This document shows, in pieces, positions 23,759-32,362 of a stretch of 64,000 nucleotides of DNA. The DNA is taken from the NCBI GenBank assembly GCA_963756425.1, contig CAVWNW010000002.1, positions 59,504 through 123,503 on the forward strand, written 5' to 3'. Position 1 is the first letter of the stretch. Each line of letters opens with the position of its first letter. The notes beneath the pieces were generated by a model. It searched no databases, was not told where the DNA came from, and saw nothing but the letters and a program-made list of their open reading frames with translations. Made by a program: the position numbers and the translations under genes. This stretch comes from DASQUK01 sp963756425 (GTDB taxonomy: Bacteria > Actinomycetota > Acidimicrobiia > Acidimicrobiales > VFJN01).

Positions 23759-24289
23759 TTAGACGGTGACCAAAGCCAGCACGTCGTACTCTTTGGGCAG
23801 TTTCGCCCGTCCGTCGAGGAATCCCAACTCGACGACGAACGCCAGCCCGGCGATCACGCCCCCCAGACGCTCGACCAGGCGGCACGTGGCGGCGGCGGTG
23901 CCGCCGGTGGCGAGGACGTCGTCGATCACGTACACGGAGTCGTTCGGGGCGACGCCGTCTTCGTGGAGCTCGAGCATGTCAGTGCCGTACTCGAGGTCGT
24001 ACGTCTCGGTGACCGTCTTCCAGGGGAGCTTGCCGGTCTTGCGGACCGGGACGAACCCGGCGCCGAGCCGGTAGGCCACCGCGGCGGCGAAGATGAAGCC
24101 CCGTGCCTCGATGCCCACGACCTTGTCGACGGTGAGCCCGGCGGCGTGGTCGGCGATGGCGTCGACCGCGTAGCGGAAGGCGTCGACGTCGGCGAGCAGC
24201 GGGGTCAGGTCCTTGAAGACGACGCCCGGCCGGGGAAAGTCGGGGACGTCGCGCAGGTGGCTCGCCAGCCACGCCGAATCACGGCTCAT
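23759..24289 (-). CDS. apt: Adenine phosphoribosyltransferase
   Basis: A 176-residue purine-salvage enzyme converting adenine plus PRPP to AMP. Motifs are PDFPRPGVVFKDLTPLLAD at the N-terminus, DKVVGIEARGFIFAAAVAYRLGAGFVPVRKTGKLPW, LEYGTDMLELHEDGV, and the PRPP-binding loop VYVIDDVLATGGTAAA. The ATG at 24289 gives the standard N-terminus and lies 8 nt downstream of a TAACGT -10 box, so it probably has its own leaderless transcript, although secF ends only 113 nt upstream. Rel follows 18 nt downstream. Confidence 0.95.
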   Translation of the reverse strand: MSRDSAWLASHLRDVPDFPRPGVVFKDLTPLLADVDAFRYAVDAIADHAAGLTVDKVVGIEARGFIFAAAVAYRLGAGFVPVRKTGKLPWKTVTETYDLEYGTDMLELHEDGVAPNDSVYVIDDVLATGGTAAATCRLVERLGGVIAGLAFVVELGFLDGRAKLPKEYDVLALVTV

Positions 24290-24297
24290 GGTGGGCG

Positions 24298-24303
24298 ACG
24301 TTA
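24298..24303 (-). promoter_or_regulatory. -10 box of apt-rel (leaderless)
   Basis: TAACGT on the minus strand is placed 8 nt before the apt ATG, with no Shine-Dalgarno sequence between. It would allow apt and rel to be expressed apart from the upstream sec genes. Confidence 0.5.
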
Positions 24304-24342
24304 CCGCCCGGTCATGCGCCCAGGCGGGCCGCCGATTCAACC

Positions 24343-24394
24343 CGAACTTGCCGCGGTTGGCGTTGCCATGGCCCACCTAACGGCGGCAAGTTCG
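24343..24394 (-). terminator. Inverted repeat behind secF, possible terminator
   Basis: Perfect 12-bp arms CGAACTTGCCGC and GCGGCAAGTTCG flank a 28-nt loop, beginning 8 nt past the secF stop. No T run follows on the minus strand, so if it terminates transcription it does so as a U-less hairpin. Otherwise it may protect the 3' end of the sec mRNA. Confidence 0.45.
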
Positions 24395-24402
24395 ATGCGG
24401 GG

Positions 24403-25626
24403 TCAGCGGCTGCGCTTGGTCTTCTTGCGGGGGCGGGGCGGAATGGCACGTCCGCCGGGCGTGACTACGCGGCTGTCTCCGGCCGACGAGCCGGCGGCGG
24501 CGCCGCTGGTGGCAGCGGCGCGAGGGGGAGCCGAGCCGATGGCCGTCGTGCCCGCCGCCACGGTGGCGGCGACGGTCTCGGCCTCTCCGCCGCGGGCGTC
24601 GATCCGCCGCTTGATGTCGCGGTAGCGGGGCTCGCGCTCCTTGAGCCACGCCAGCAACGGCGAGGCGATGAACAGCGACGAGTACGCGCCGGAGAACAGG
24701 CCGATGAGGAGGGCGATCGCGAACTCCTGGAGCACGACCGCGCCCATGATCCACGAGCCGACGACGAGCAGCGACGCCACCGGCAGCAGGGCGGTGATGG
24801 TCGTGTTCAGGGAGCGCATGAGGGCCTGGTTGAGCGACACGTTGACCATGCCCCCGTAGCTCAGGCCCCCGGTCGACGACACGAGCCGCGAGTTCTCGTC
24901 GACCTTGTCGAACACGACGATGCCGTCGTAGATCGAGTAGCCCAGGATGGTGAGCACGGCGATCACCGTCGCCGGCGTGACCTCCAGCTGGGTGAGTGCG
25001 TACACGCCGATCGTGATCAGCACGTCGTGGATCAGGGCCACCAGGGTCGGGATCGCCATCTTCAGCTCGAAGCGCAAGGCGATGTAGATGGTGACGAGGA
25101 CCAGGAAGACGATCAGCGCCCGGATCGCCTTCTCGCTGATCTCCCGGCCCCACGACGGTCCCACCGACGTGAGGCTGACGTCGTCGGCCGACGACCCGGT
25201 CACCTGGGCGAGGGCGTCCGTCACCTGGTCGCTGGTGTCGGCCGACACCGGTTCCGCCTCGATCCGCAGCTCGGTGCCCTCGTCGCTCTGGAGCTCCTGG
25301 ATCGTGGCGTTCCCGAGGCCGAACTGATCGACTGCGTCGCGGGCGTCGGCCACCGAGGCGTCGCCGGCCGGAACTTCCCAGACCACCCCGCCCTCGAAGT
25401 CGATCCCGAGGTTGAGCCCGCGGGTCAGCAACGATCCGAGGCCGATCAGCACGGCGACCAGCGACAGGGTGAACCACAACTTGCGACGCCCGACGAAGTC
25501 GAAGTTGGTCTCGCCGTGGTAGAGCCGGGTCCAGATTGAGCGCCGCTTCGCGTTCGGGGCGGCAGCGCCGTCGCCGGATCCGTTGTCCGCCGAGGCGGCG
25601 TCGGGTGCGGCCGTCTTGTCGCTCAT
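24403..25626 (-). CDS. secF: Protein translocase subunit SecF
   Basis: A 407-residue partner of SecD that uses proton-motive force to pull exported proteins out of the Sec channel. It has six transmembrane helices. The first (LWFTLSLVAVLIGLGSLLTRG) is followed by the family motif LNLGIDFEGGVVWEV, a ~100-residue periplasmic P1-type domain, then VTIYIALRFELKMAIPTLVALIHDVL and GYSIYDGIVVFDKVDEN, the SecF signatures. The N- and C-terminal tails are long and low-complexity, the latter Ala-rich and ending RPRKKTKRSR. ATG at 25626, 8 nt after secD. Confidence 0.95.
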   Translation of the reverse strand: MSDKTAAPDAASADNGSGDGAAAPNAKRRSIWTRLYHGETNFDFVGRRKLWFTLSLVAVLIGLGSLLTRGLNLGIDFEGGVVWEVPAGDASVADARDAVDQFGLGNATIQELQSDEGTELRIEAEPVSADTSDQVTDALAQVTGSSADDVSLTSVGPSWGREISEKAIRALIVFLVLVTIYIALRFELKMAIPTLVALIHDVLITIGVYALTQLEVTPATVIAVLTILGYSIYDGIVVFDKVDENSRLVSSTGGLSYGGMVNVSLNQALMRSLNTTITALLPVASLLVVGSWIMGAVVLQEFAIALLIGLFSGAYSSLFIASPLLAWLKEREPRYRDIKRRIDARGGEAETVAATVAAGTTAIGSAPPRAAATSGAAAGSSAGDSRVVTPGGRAIPPRPRKKTKRSR

Positions 25627-25634
25627 CTCCCTGC

Positions 25635-27239
25635 TCACTTCCCCGCCCCCGGTACCGGCGCCACCGCCGGGCGAGACAGGGCGCCACTCGACGCCAGCCC
25701 CCGGGCCACGCCGAAGCCGGGCATCTCGGTGAAGAATCGGTTGCGGGACAGCAGGATGACGGTCGGCCGGGTGAAGAACCAGGCCACGATCACGTCGAGG
25801 ACTGTCGAGAGGCCGAGGAAGAACGCGAAGCCGCGCACCGACCCCACGGTCAGCCACCACAGGACGGCGGCGCCAAGGAATGACGAGATGTCGGCGGCGA
25901 GGATGGTGCGAAACGCCCGCTTGAACGCCCGCTCGGTCGACGTGCGCAGGGTTCGTCCGGCCTTGACCTCGTCCTTGAGCCGCTCGAAGAACACCACGTA
26001 CGAGTCGACCGTCACGCCGATCGACACGATGATGCCGGTCACCCCGGCCAGCGTCAGGGCCAGGCCCCGGGTCTCGCCGATCCACGACACGATGCTGTAC
26101 AGGAGCGCCCCGGAGATGCCGACACCCACGATCATCACCAGGCCCAGCGCCCGGTAGTAGAGCAACATGTAGAGCGCCACCAGGACCAGGCCCACGATCC
26201 CGGCGATGATGCCGGCGCGGAGCGAGTCCTCACCCAACGAGGCCGACACCGTCTGCACGCTCTGGCGCTCGAGCTCCACCGGCAGCGATCCGTAGCGCAG
26301 CACCAGTGCCAGGTCCTTGGCTTCGCCCTCGGTGAAGCTGCCGCTGATGGTGATGTCGTCCTTGCTGTAGGAGGGCTCGTTGATCGTCGGCGCCGACTGG
26401 ACCACCGAGTCGAGGACGATTGCCAGTCGGCCGGTGGGACATGTCGCGCTGGGCGGGTTGCACTGGCCGGCGATCTCGTTGAACTTGTCGATGCCGTCGG
26501 CGCCGCCCTTCATCGACAGGGCAACGAGCCACTGTCCCTGGGGGATCTCGGCGCGTGCCGACGACACGATCTTCCCGGTGGCCAGCGCCGGCCCCAGCTC
26601 GAACACGCCCTCGTCCTTGCCGGCGAGCGTCACGGTGGCGTCAGCCTTGTCGTCCTCTCGGGGCGTCAGCTGCACCGGCGCGGACTGGGCCGGCGCCCCC
26701 GGCGCCGTGGTGGTGGTCGGCGGCGGCGCGGTCGTCGTGGTGGTCGGCTCCTGCGCGGCGCCGGCGCTGTCGCCCAGCGGGAGCCCCGCGGCGTTCTCGT
26801 CGGGCGCCGTGGTGGTCGTGGGTGGCGCGGTCGTCGTGGTGGTCGTACCGCCGCCGCCCGCGTTCTCGTCGGGCTGGGCCACCTCGGATCCAGTGAGATC
26901 CTGCAGCACCGGGCGGAAGCGGAGCTCGGCCGTCTGTCCAACCAGCTCCAGCGCCCGGTCACGGTTCTTCACCCCCGGCAGCTGGACGACGATGGCGTCA
27001 CCTTGGCGGGTGATCTCGGGCTCGGCCACGCCGAGGGCGTCGACCCGGTCGCGGATGATGGCGACCGACTGCCCCAGGGCGTCGCTGCTCGCGTTGGAGG
27101 TGGGCTCGAGCACGACCGAGACGCCCCCCTGGAGGTCGAGGCCGAGCTCCGGGCTGCTGCCGGAGATGAGCGTCGCCGCCAGGCCGCCGACGGCGGCCAC
27201 CACGATGAACACCAGGGGGAGCAAGAACTTGCGTCGCAT
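25635..27239 (-). CDS. secD: Protein translocase subunit SecD
   Basis: A 534-residue SecD, the larger half of the SecDF export motor. TM1 is FLLPLVFIVVAAVGGLAATL and is followed by the motif LGLDLQGGVSVVLEP. The periplasmic P1 region contains an unusual Thr/Pro low-complexity insertion (about residues 130-180, two runs of poly-Thr followed by APP-TTTTAP). TM2-6 carry YGSLPVELE, SLGEDSLRAGIIAGIVGL, YYRALGLVMIVG and TLAGVTGIIVSIGVTVDSYVVFFERLKDE. It sits between yajC (5 nt) and secF (8 nt) in the usual order. The Thr/Pro stretch resembles the wall-spanning linkers of actinobacterial surface proteins. Confidence 0.95.
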   Translation of the reverse strand: MRRKFLLPLVFIVVAAVGGLAATLISGSSPELGLDLQGGVSVVLEPTSNASSDALGQSVAIIRDRVDALGVAEPEITRQGDAIVVQLPGVKNRDRALELVGQTAELRFRPVLQDLTGSEVAQPDENAGGGGTTTTTTAPPTTTTAPDENAAGLPLGDSAGAAQEPTTTTTAPPPTTTTAPGAPAQSAPVQLTPREDDKADATVTLAGKDEGVFELGPALATGKIVSSARAEIPQGQWLVALSMKGGADGIDKFNEIAGQCNPPSATCPTGRLAIVLDSVVQSAPTINEPSYSKDDITISGSFTEGEAKDLALVLRYGSLPVELERQSVQTVSASLGEDSLRAGIIAGIVGLVLVALYMLLYYRALGLVMIVGVGISGALLYSIVSWIGETRGLALTLAGVTGIIVSIGVTVDSYVVFFERLKDEVKAGRTLRTSTERAFKRAFRTILAADISSFLGAAVLWWLTVGSVRGFAFFLGLSTVLDVIVAWFFTRPTVILLSRNRFFTEMPGFGVARGLASSGALSRPAVAPVPGAGK

Positions 27240-27244
27240 TGCGT

Positions 27245-27625
27245 TCAGGTCGGATCCGTGGGCGTGGCCACGTCAGTGCCGGCCCGCTGCGGATCGTCGC
27301 GCGGTGGGCCGCCGTCCGCCGAGTCGCCGTTGGTGACCGCCTCTCCTGAGGCCGCCAGGTGGCCGTCCGCCTCCACGTGCTCCACGCGGCGCAGGACGGC
27401 CTGGCGAGCGACCCGCAGCTCCACGCCCGGGGCCACCTCCAGCAGCAGGTCCTCGGCACCGAGCTCGGTGATGCGGCCGTGGATGCCGGCGGTGAGGACC
27501 ACCTCGTCACCGTCCTCGAGCCCCGCCACCAGCTGCTGGTGGGCTCGTACCCGCCGCTGCTGGGGGAGGATGAAGAACACCCAGAGCAGCACAAAGGTGA
27601 CGGCGAGGACGATCAACGCTTGCAT
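27245..27625 (-). CDS. yajC: Preprotein translocase subunit YajC
   Basis: A 126-residue single-span membrane protein that associates with SecDF. An N-terminal helix ALIVLAVTFVLLWVFFILP is followed by the conserved PQQRRVRAHQQLVAGLEDGDEVVLTAGIHG, then IT-ELGAEDLLLEVAPGVELRVARQAVL, and a hydrophilic C-terminal tail longer than usual. The ATG at 27625 places the helix at the very N-terminus, as in the family. It begins 16 nt after the tgt stop and ends 5 nt before secD, so it is part of the tgt-yajC-secD-secF run. Confidence 0.93.
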   Translation of the reverse strand: MQALIVLAVTFVLLWVFFILPQQRRVRAHQQLVAGLEDGDEVVLTAGIHGRITELGAEDLLLEVAPGVELRVARQAVLRRVEHVEADGHLAASGEAVTNGDSADGGPPRDDPQRAGTDVATPTDPT

Positions 27626-27641
27626 AGGCAGCCGGATGAGG

Positions 27642-28796
27642 TTACCCGGTGCCCCTGGGTGACTCCCCATCGCGGCCGCCGAGAATGGCGCCGTCAGGCC
27701 AGCGCTCGGCCAGCTCCGTTCGCAGTGTGGCCAGCGACCCGTCGGCGATCGCCTCCCGGACCCGCCGCACCAGCTCGAGGGTCCAGTGCATGTTGTGGAT
27801 CGTCAGCAGCCGCGGCGCCGTGGGCTCGTCGACCAACAGCAGGTGACGCAGGTAGCCCCGCGACCAACGCGCACACACCGCGCAGGCGCACGCGTCGTCG
27901 ATCGGTCCGGTGTCCGTCGCGAACCGGCGGTTGCGGAGGTTCAGGCGGCCGGTCGACGTCAGCATCGTGCCGTGGCGTGCGAGGCGGGTGGGCAGGACGC
28001 AGTCGAACATGTCCACGCCGAGCCCCACCACGTCGACGATCCCCAGGGGATCGCCCAGCCCCATGAAGTAGCGGGGACGATCCTCGGGCAGGCCCGCCAG
28101 GGCGGCCGCCAGCGCCGGGAGCATCTCGGAGCGGTGCTCCCCCACCGACAGCCCGCCCACGGCGTAGCCCTCGAAGCCGATGGCCACCGTGCGCGCCGCG
28201 CTCTCGGACCGCAGCCCGGCATCGACGCCCCCCTGGACGATGCCGAACTGGCTGAGGTCCCGGCGTTCGTGGGCCAGGAAGGTCTTGCGGGCGCGCTCGG
28301 CCCACAGCGCCGTCCGTTCCACGGCCGAACGGATCGCCGACGGCGGCGACGGCAGCGGCGGGCACACGTCCAACACCATCTGGATGTCACTGCCGAGCAG
28401 CACCTGCGCGTCGACGGCCCCCTCGGGCGTGAGGTGATGCGAACTGCCGTCGTAGGTGGACGCGAAGGTGGCGCCCTCGTCGTCGACGCGCGGCCCGAGC
28501 GAGAACACCTGGTACCCGCCGGAATCGGTCAGGATGTTGCCCCGCCAGTCGGCGAACCCGTGGAGGCCGCCCCAGCGGGCGACGACATCAGCGCCGGGCC
28601 GCAGCATCAGGTGGTACGTGTTGCCCAGGATGACTTCGGCCCCGAGGTTCTCGAGGTCGGCGGAGGACAGCGTGCGCACCGCCCCCCGGGTCCCCACCGG
28701 CATGAAGCAGGGCGTCCGGAACGTGCCGCGGGCGGTGCCGACGGTGCCCGTCCGCGCCGTCCCGAGGCGGGCGTCGACGGTGAAGTCGAGCGCCAT
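27642..28796 (-). CDS. tgt: Queuine/preQ1 tRNA-guanine transglycosylase
   Basis: A 384-residue TIM-barrel enzyme that exchanges the wobble guanine of GUN-anticodon tRNAs for preQ1. The start of the barrel is FRTPCFMPVGTRGAVRTLS, the catalytic nucleophile region is ILTDSGGYQVFSL, and the second catalytic Asp lies in DMFDCVLPTRLARHGTMLT. The zinc site C-A-C-x2-C (ACACAVCARWSRGYLRHLL) with the later His (LTIHNMHW) is complete. queA is immediately upstream, the usual pairing for queuosine synthesis. The preQ1-forming queCDEF genes are not in this window. Confidence 0.95.
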   Translation of the reverse strand: MALDFTVDARLGTARTGTVGTARGTFRTPCFMPVGTRGAVRTLSSADLENLGAEVILGNTYHLMLRPGADVVARWGGLHGFADWRGNILTDSGGYQVFSLGPRVDDEGATFASTYDGSSHHLTPEGAVDAQVLLGSDIQMVLDVCPPLPSPPSAIRSAVERTALWAERARKTFLAHERRDLSQFGIVQGGVDAGLRSESAARTVAIGFEGYAVGGLSVGEHRSEMLPALAAALAGLPEDRPRYFMGLGDPLGIVDVVGLGVDMFDCVLPTRLARHGTMLTSTGRLNLRNRRFATDTGPIDDACACAVCARWSRGYLRHLLLVDEPTAPRLLTIHNMHWTLELVRRVREAIADGSLATLRTELAERWPDGAILGGRDGESPRGTG

Positions 28797-28819
28797 GGGC
28801 TAGTGGACCCTCGCGCCCA

Positions 28820-29902
28820 CTAGAGGCTCCGGTCGAGCAACATGGCGTCGCCGAAGGACAGGAACCGATAGCCGGCCACGAGCGCCGTGCCGTAGAGGTC
28901 GCGCCACCGGGCCCCGACGAAGGCATCGATCAGCACCAGCAACGACGAGCGGGGCAGGTGGAAGTTGGTCAGGAGCACGTCCACCACGTGCCACCGCCAC
29001 GGACGGCGGATGAACAGCTCGGTCCGTCCCTCGAGTTGGCCCGACAGGGCCACCGACTCCAGCGCCCGCACGGTGGTCGTCCCCACCGCGATGACCCGCC
29101 CACCGGCGGCCCGCGCCTCCTCACACGCCGCCATGGTCCCCGCGCTCACCTGGTAGCGCTCGGCGTGCATGTGGTGGTCCTCGACCTTGGGGGCGGAGAT
29201 CGGGCGGAACGTGCCCATGCCCACGACCAGGTCCACCATCTCGATGCGCACGCCGGCGGCACGGCAGCCGTCGAGGACGGCCGTGGTGAGATGGAGGCCG
29301 GCCGTGGGGGCCGCCACCGAACCGGGTCGGTCGGCGAACACCGTCTGGTAGCGCTCGGGATCGGCCAGTGGGGCGGTGATGTACGGCGGCAGCGGCACGA
29401 CGCCATGCCGGTCCAGCAGGTCCAGCTCGTCGGCGCCGCCCGCCGTCCGCAGCTGAACGAGCCGGGTTCCGTCGCTCGGCCCCACCTTCCCGCTCCCACG
29501 GCCGCTCGGGCCCCACTTCCCGCTCCCACGGCCGCTCGGGCCGGACCCCCCGAACCGCACGTGCAGGTCGGCGCCGGCCGCCAGCTCCGTCCCCGGTGCC
29601 ACCCTGCGGCTGGGGCGGACCAGCGCCTCCCACTCGCCGCTGGGGAGCCGCTCGAGGAGCAGCACCTCCACTGCGCCTCCCGTCGGCTTGGTGAGGTGCA
29701 GCCGCGCCGGCAGGACCCGCGTGGTGTTGACCACGACCACGTCGCCGGGGCGGACAAGCGCCGGCAGGTCGGCGACGATGCGGTGCTCGGGTGGTGCGCC
29801 GGACCCCCGGTCGACCAGCAACCGGGCACGGTCACGCGGTTCGATCGGCGTCTGTGCGATCGAAGCCTCCGGCAGCTCGTACGCGAAGTCGGCCACGTCC
29901 AT
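28820..29902 (-). CDS. queA: S-adenosylmethionine:tRNA ribosyltransferase-isomerase, with an inserted repeat
   Basis: A 360-residue enzyme that transfers the ribosyl part of SAM to preQ1 in tRNA to make epoxyqueuosine. Signatures are VADFAYELPEASIAQTPIEPRDRARLLV, DVVVVNTTRVLPARL, PPYI-x-APLADPERYQTVFA, GSVAAPTAGLHLT, and TNFHLPRSSLLVLIDAFVG near the C-terminus. Around residues 120-140 it carries a Gly/Ser-rich insertion containing GPSGRGSGK twice, encoded by two tandem copies of a 27-bp repeat. I chose the ATG at 29902, and a TTG four codons upstream is less likely. Confidence 0.95.
   Translation of the reverse strand: MDVADFAYELPEASIAQTPIEPRDRARLLVDRGSGAPPEHRIVADLPALVRPGDVVVVNTTRVLPARLHLTKPTGGAVEVLLLERLPSGEWEALVRPSRRVAPGTELAAGADLHVRFGGSGPSGRGSGKWGPSGRGSGKVGPSDGTRLVQLRTAGGADELDLLDRHGVVPLPPYITAPLADPERYQTVFADRPGSVAAPTAGLHLTTAVLDGCRAAGVRIEMVDLVVGMGTFRPISAPKVEDHHMHAERYQVSAGTMAACEEARAAGGRVIAVGTTTVRALESVALSGQLEGRTELFIRRPWRWHVVDVLLTNFHLPRSSLLVLIDAFVGARWRDLYGTALVAGYRFLSFGDAMLLDRSL
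29486..29542. repeat. Two tandem copies of a 27-bp in-frame repeat within queA
   Basis: Copies at 29486-29512 and 29516-29542 (30-bp period) are identical over the 27 bases and read GPSGRGSGK on the minus strand. A third copy with one mismatch lies at 45834-45860 in the N-terminus of the glutathione peroxidase gene, in the same reading phase (GPSGRVSGK). Confidence 0.85.
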
Positions 29903-29938
29903 GGGGTGTGGCAACGCTACCGGCGCGCTGGTCGCTGA

Positions 29939-30976
29939 TCAGCCCCCGAACAGCGTGGGTGCGGCGCCGGGTCCGCCGCCGGTCGGCGGCGCCAGTCCCA
30001 GGTGTTCCCAGGCCGCCGGCAACGCCACCCGGCCCCGCGGGGTGCGCATGAGCAGGCCCTGCTGGATGAGGAACGGCTCGTAGACGTCCTCCACCGTCTC
30101 GGTCTGCTCCCCCACGGCGATGGCGAGCGTCGACAGTCCCACCGGGCCACCGCCGAAGCGCTCGCACACCGCCGAGAGGAGCGAGCGGTCGACCTTGTCG
30201 AGGCCCCTCCCGTCCACGCCGAACAGGGCCAGGCCGTTCTCGGCCGTCCGGCGGTCGACCGAGCCGTCGCCGCGGACCTCGGAGAAGTCGCGCACACGGC
30301 GGAGCAGGCGGTTGGCGATCCGGGGCGTGCCACGGGCGCGGCGGGCGATCTCGGCGCAGCCCGGCTCGTCGATGCCGACGTGGAGGATCCCGGCCGTCCG
30401 CCGGACGATGGACTCGAGGTCCGCGGCCGTGTAGTAGTCGAGCCGGGCCACCAGGCCGAAGCGGTCACGCAGCGGGCCCGTGATCGAACCGGTTCGGGTG
30501 GTGGCGCCCACCAGCGTGAAGCGCGCCAGGTCCAGGCGGATGGAGCGGGCCGCCGGCCCCTTGCCCAGCACGATGTCGACCTGGAAGTCCTCCAGCGCCG
30601 GATAGAGCACCTCCTCGACCGGGCGGGGCAGCCGATGGATCTCGTCGACGAAGAGCACGTCGCCGTGGTCGAGCTGCGTGAGGATGGCGGCAAGGTCGCC
30701 CGCACGCTCCAGCGCGGGGCCCGACGTCGCCTGCAGGTGAGCGTCGAGCTCGTTGGCGATGATCGTCGCCAGGGTGGTCTTGCCCAGCCCTGGGGGCCCC
30801 GAGAACAGCAGGTGGTCGGGCGCCTGGCCCCGCCGCCGCGCCGCCTCGAGCACGATGTCGAGGTGGGCCTTGAGCTCGGCCTGGCCCACGAATTCCGCCA
30901 GCCGCCGGGGCCGCAGTCCGGCGTCGGCCGCCGCCTCCTCGGGCTGGGACTCGGGATCCAGCAGCTCCTCGCGCAT
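29939..30976 (-). CDS. ruvB: Holliday junction branch migration helicase RuvB
   Basis: A 345-residue AAA+ motor of the RuvABC resolvasome. Walker A is SGPPGLGKTTLA, Walker B is DVLFVDEIHRL, sensor 1 is TLVGATTRTG, the arginine-finger region is GPLRDRFGLV, sensor 2 is RGTPRIANRLLRRVRDF, and the C-terminal winged helix reads VEDVYEPFLIQQGLLMRTPRGR. The usual N-terminal RP-x-x-L-x-EFVGQ is present (LRPRRLAEFVGQ). An ATG at 30976 follows the ruvA stop, and a TTG at 30985 overlapping that stop is an alternative. Gene order ruvC-ruvA-ruvB is conserved. Confidence 0.95.
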   Translation of the reverse strand: MREELLDPESQPEEAAADAGLRPRRLAEFVGQAELKAHLDIVLEAARRRGQAPDHLLFSGPPGLGKTTLATIIANELDAHLQATSGPALERAGDLAAILTQLDHGDVLFVDEIHRLPRPVEEVLYPALEDFQVDIVLGKGPAARSIRLDLARFTLVGATTRTGSITGPLRDRFGLVARLDYYTAADLESIVRRTAGILHVGIDEPGCAEIARRARGTPRIANRLLRRVRDFSEVRGDGSVDRRTAENGLALFGVDGRGLDKVDRSLLSAVCERFGGGPVGLSTLAIAVGEQTETVEDVYEPFLIQQGLLMRTPRGRVALPAAWEHLGLAPPTGGGPGAAPTLFGG

Positions 30977-30981
30977 GGACG

Positions 30982-31629
30982 TCAAACCGGGCCTGCGGTC
31001 GCGAGGTGTCGGAGCGCCTGGCGCAGGAGCTCGGGGGCATCACCATCGTCGGGCAGCTCGACGGTGGCGCCGTGGATCTCGTCGGCCGAGTAGCCGAGCC
31101 CGGCCAGCGCCTCCCGCACGTCGGATCGGGCGGACGGCTGGTGGGTGACGCCGGCGCCGTTGGCGTTCGACGCCTGTCGCGAGCCAGCACCGGTCCACGG
31201 GTTGACGTCGGGAACGTGCAGGCGCGACTTGAGCTCGACCAGCAGGCGGGCCGCGGTCTTCTTGCCCACGCCCGGGACCAGGCACAGCGCCCCGACGTCG
31301 TCCTCGGCCAGGATGCGGGCCAGCGCCGCCGGGTCGTGGACCGAGAGGATGGCGAGCGCCAGCGACGGGCCGACCCCGTGCGCTCCGAGAAGGGCCTCGA
31401 ACGTGATCCGCTCGTCGCGGCCGCCGAACCCGTAGAGCGTGTCGGCGTCTTCGCGCACGTGATGGTGCACCCACACGAACACCTCGTCGCCGACGTCGCC
31501 CAGCGCCACGGCGGTGGTGGGCGCGACGACCACCCGATAGCCGACGCCGGCGACCTCGACCAGTACCTCGCCGGCGACGCCGTCGGCGGCGCCCCGGTCG
31601 AGCAGCCGGCCTCGCAACGACCCGATCAC
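30982..31629 (-). CDS. ruvA: Holliday junction branch migration protein RuvA
   Basis: A 215-residue tetrameric junction-binding subunit. Domain I (OB fold) begins MIGSLRGRLLD and contains VEVAGVGYRV. Domain II has tandem helix-hairpin-helix motifs LLGAHGVGPSLALAIL and LVPGVGKKTAARLLVELKS. A flexible linker and domain III (SDVREALAGLGYSADEI) bind RuvB. The GTG start overlaps the ruvC stop (GTGA), and the stop abuts ruvB, so the three are translationally coupled. Length and motifs are normal for the family. Confidence 0.95.
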   Translation of the reverse strand: MIGSLRGRLLDRGAADGVAGEVLVEVAGVGYRVVVAPTTAVALGDVGDEVFVWVHHHVREDADTLYGFGGRDERITFEALLGAHGVGPSLALAILSVHDPAALARILAEDDVGALCLVPGVGKKTAARLLVELKSRLHVPDVNPWTGAGSRQASNANGAGVTHQPSARSDVREALAGLGYSADEIHGATVELPDDGDAPELLRQALRHLATAGPV

Positions 31630-32258
31630 GGAGACGCCTCCGCCCGCGCCTTCGAGGCCCGAGGTTCCGCCACCCGGAGCCCGAGGTCATCGGTACCGGT
31701 CCGGGAACTCGGTGCCTCGAGATCCGCCGCCCGGAACCCGATGGCCCCGGTCGCGCGGCCGGGCAGCGCTTCGACCCGCTCCCGCAGCGGGGCATGGGCC
31801 AGGTGGCACAGCGCCACCGCCACCGCGTCGGCGGCGTCGACCGGGCGTAGCGGCCTGGCGATGCCGAGCAGTGCCTGGACCATGCGCTCGACCTGGTCCT
31901 TGCCGGCGCCGCCGTCGCCCGTGACCGCCTGCTTGACGCGGTTGGGCGAGTACTCGACGACCTGGCATCCCGCCGCCACCGCCTCGACCATGGCCACCCC
32001 GGCCGCCTGGGCCACCGGGATCGCAGTGCGAGCATTGGCCTGGAAGAGCACGCGCTCGATGGCCATCACCGCCGGCCGGTGCTCCCGGAGCAGCGACCGC
32101 AGCTCGGCCTGCAGGTCGGCCAGGCGCTGCGGAACGTCGGCCGCCGGGTCGGTGCGCACGACGCCGGCCGCCACCGCCCGGGACCGGCCGCGGCCGAGCT
32201 GCTCCACGACGCCGTAGCCGCACCGCGACAAACCAGGATCGATGCCGAGCACGAACAC
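31626..32258 (-). CDS. ruvC: Crossover junction endodeoxyribonuclease RuvC
   Basis: A 210-residue RNase H-fold resolvase that cuts Holliday junctions. Acidic catalytic residues are visible in VLGIDPGLSRCGYG (Asp), AIERVLFQANARTA (Glu), and the C-terminal VDAADAVAVALCHLAH (Asp pair), with the conserved YSPNRVKQAVTGDGGAGKDQV segment between. The last ~40 residues are a low-complexity extension beyond the usual ~170-residue core. The start is a GTG at 32258. It is the first gene of ruvCAB, separated from the peroxiredoxin gene by ~100 nt. Confidence 0.95.
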   Translation of the reverse strand: MFVLGIDPGLSRCGYGVVEQLGRGRSRAVAAGVVRTDPAADVPQRLADLQAELRSLLREHRPAVMAIERVLFQANARTAIPVAQAAGVAMVEAVAAGCQVVEYSPNRVKQAVTGDGGAGKDQVERMVQALLGIARPLRPVDAADAVAVALCHLAHAPLRERVEALPGRATGAIGFRAADLEAPSSRTGTDDLGLRVAEPRASKARAEASP

Positions 32259-32362
32259 GAGTTCGGAAGCTAGCCGACCCGCGCCGGCGCCCGGTGGATG
32301 CCCGGCGACCTAGGAACGTGCGCGGATAGGTACGTCGTCTCGGCGCACCGTTGTCACCGCTA

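Noticed and set aside
21599..24625. A very long plus-strand open frame (about 1000 codons) across rel, apt and the 3' end of secF
   Set aside because: It is antisense to three highly conserved genes. Its translation is Arg/Val/Leu/His-rich with no family motif, which is expected on the opposite strand of GC-rich coding DNA.
26660..26870. Repetitive GT/GG-rich tract considered as a CRISPR or minisatellite
   Set aside because: It encodes in-frame poly-Thr/Pro in SecD, and there are no regular repeats with spacers. No CRISPR array was found anywhere in the window.
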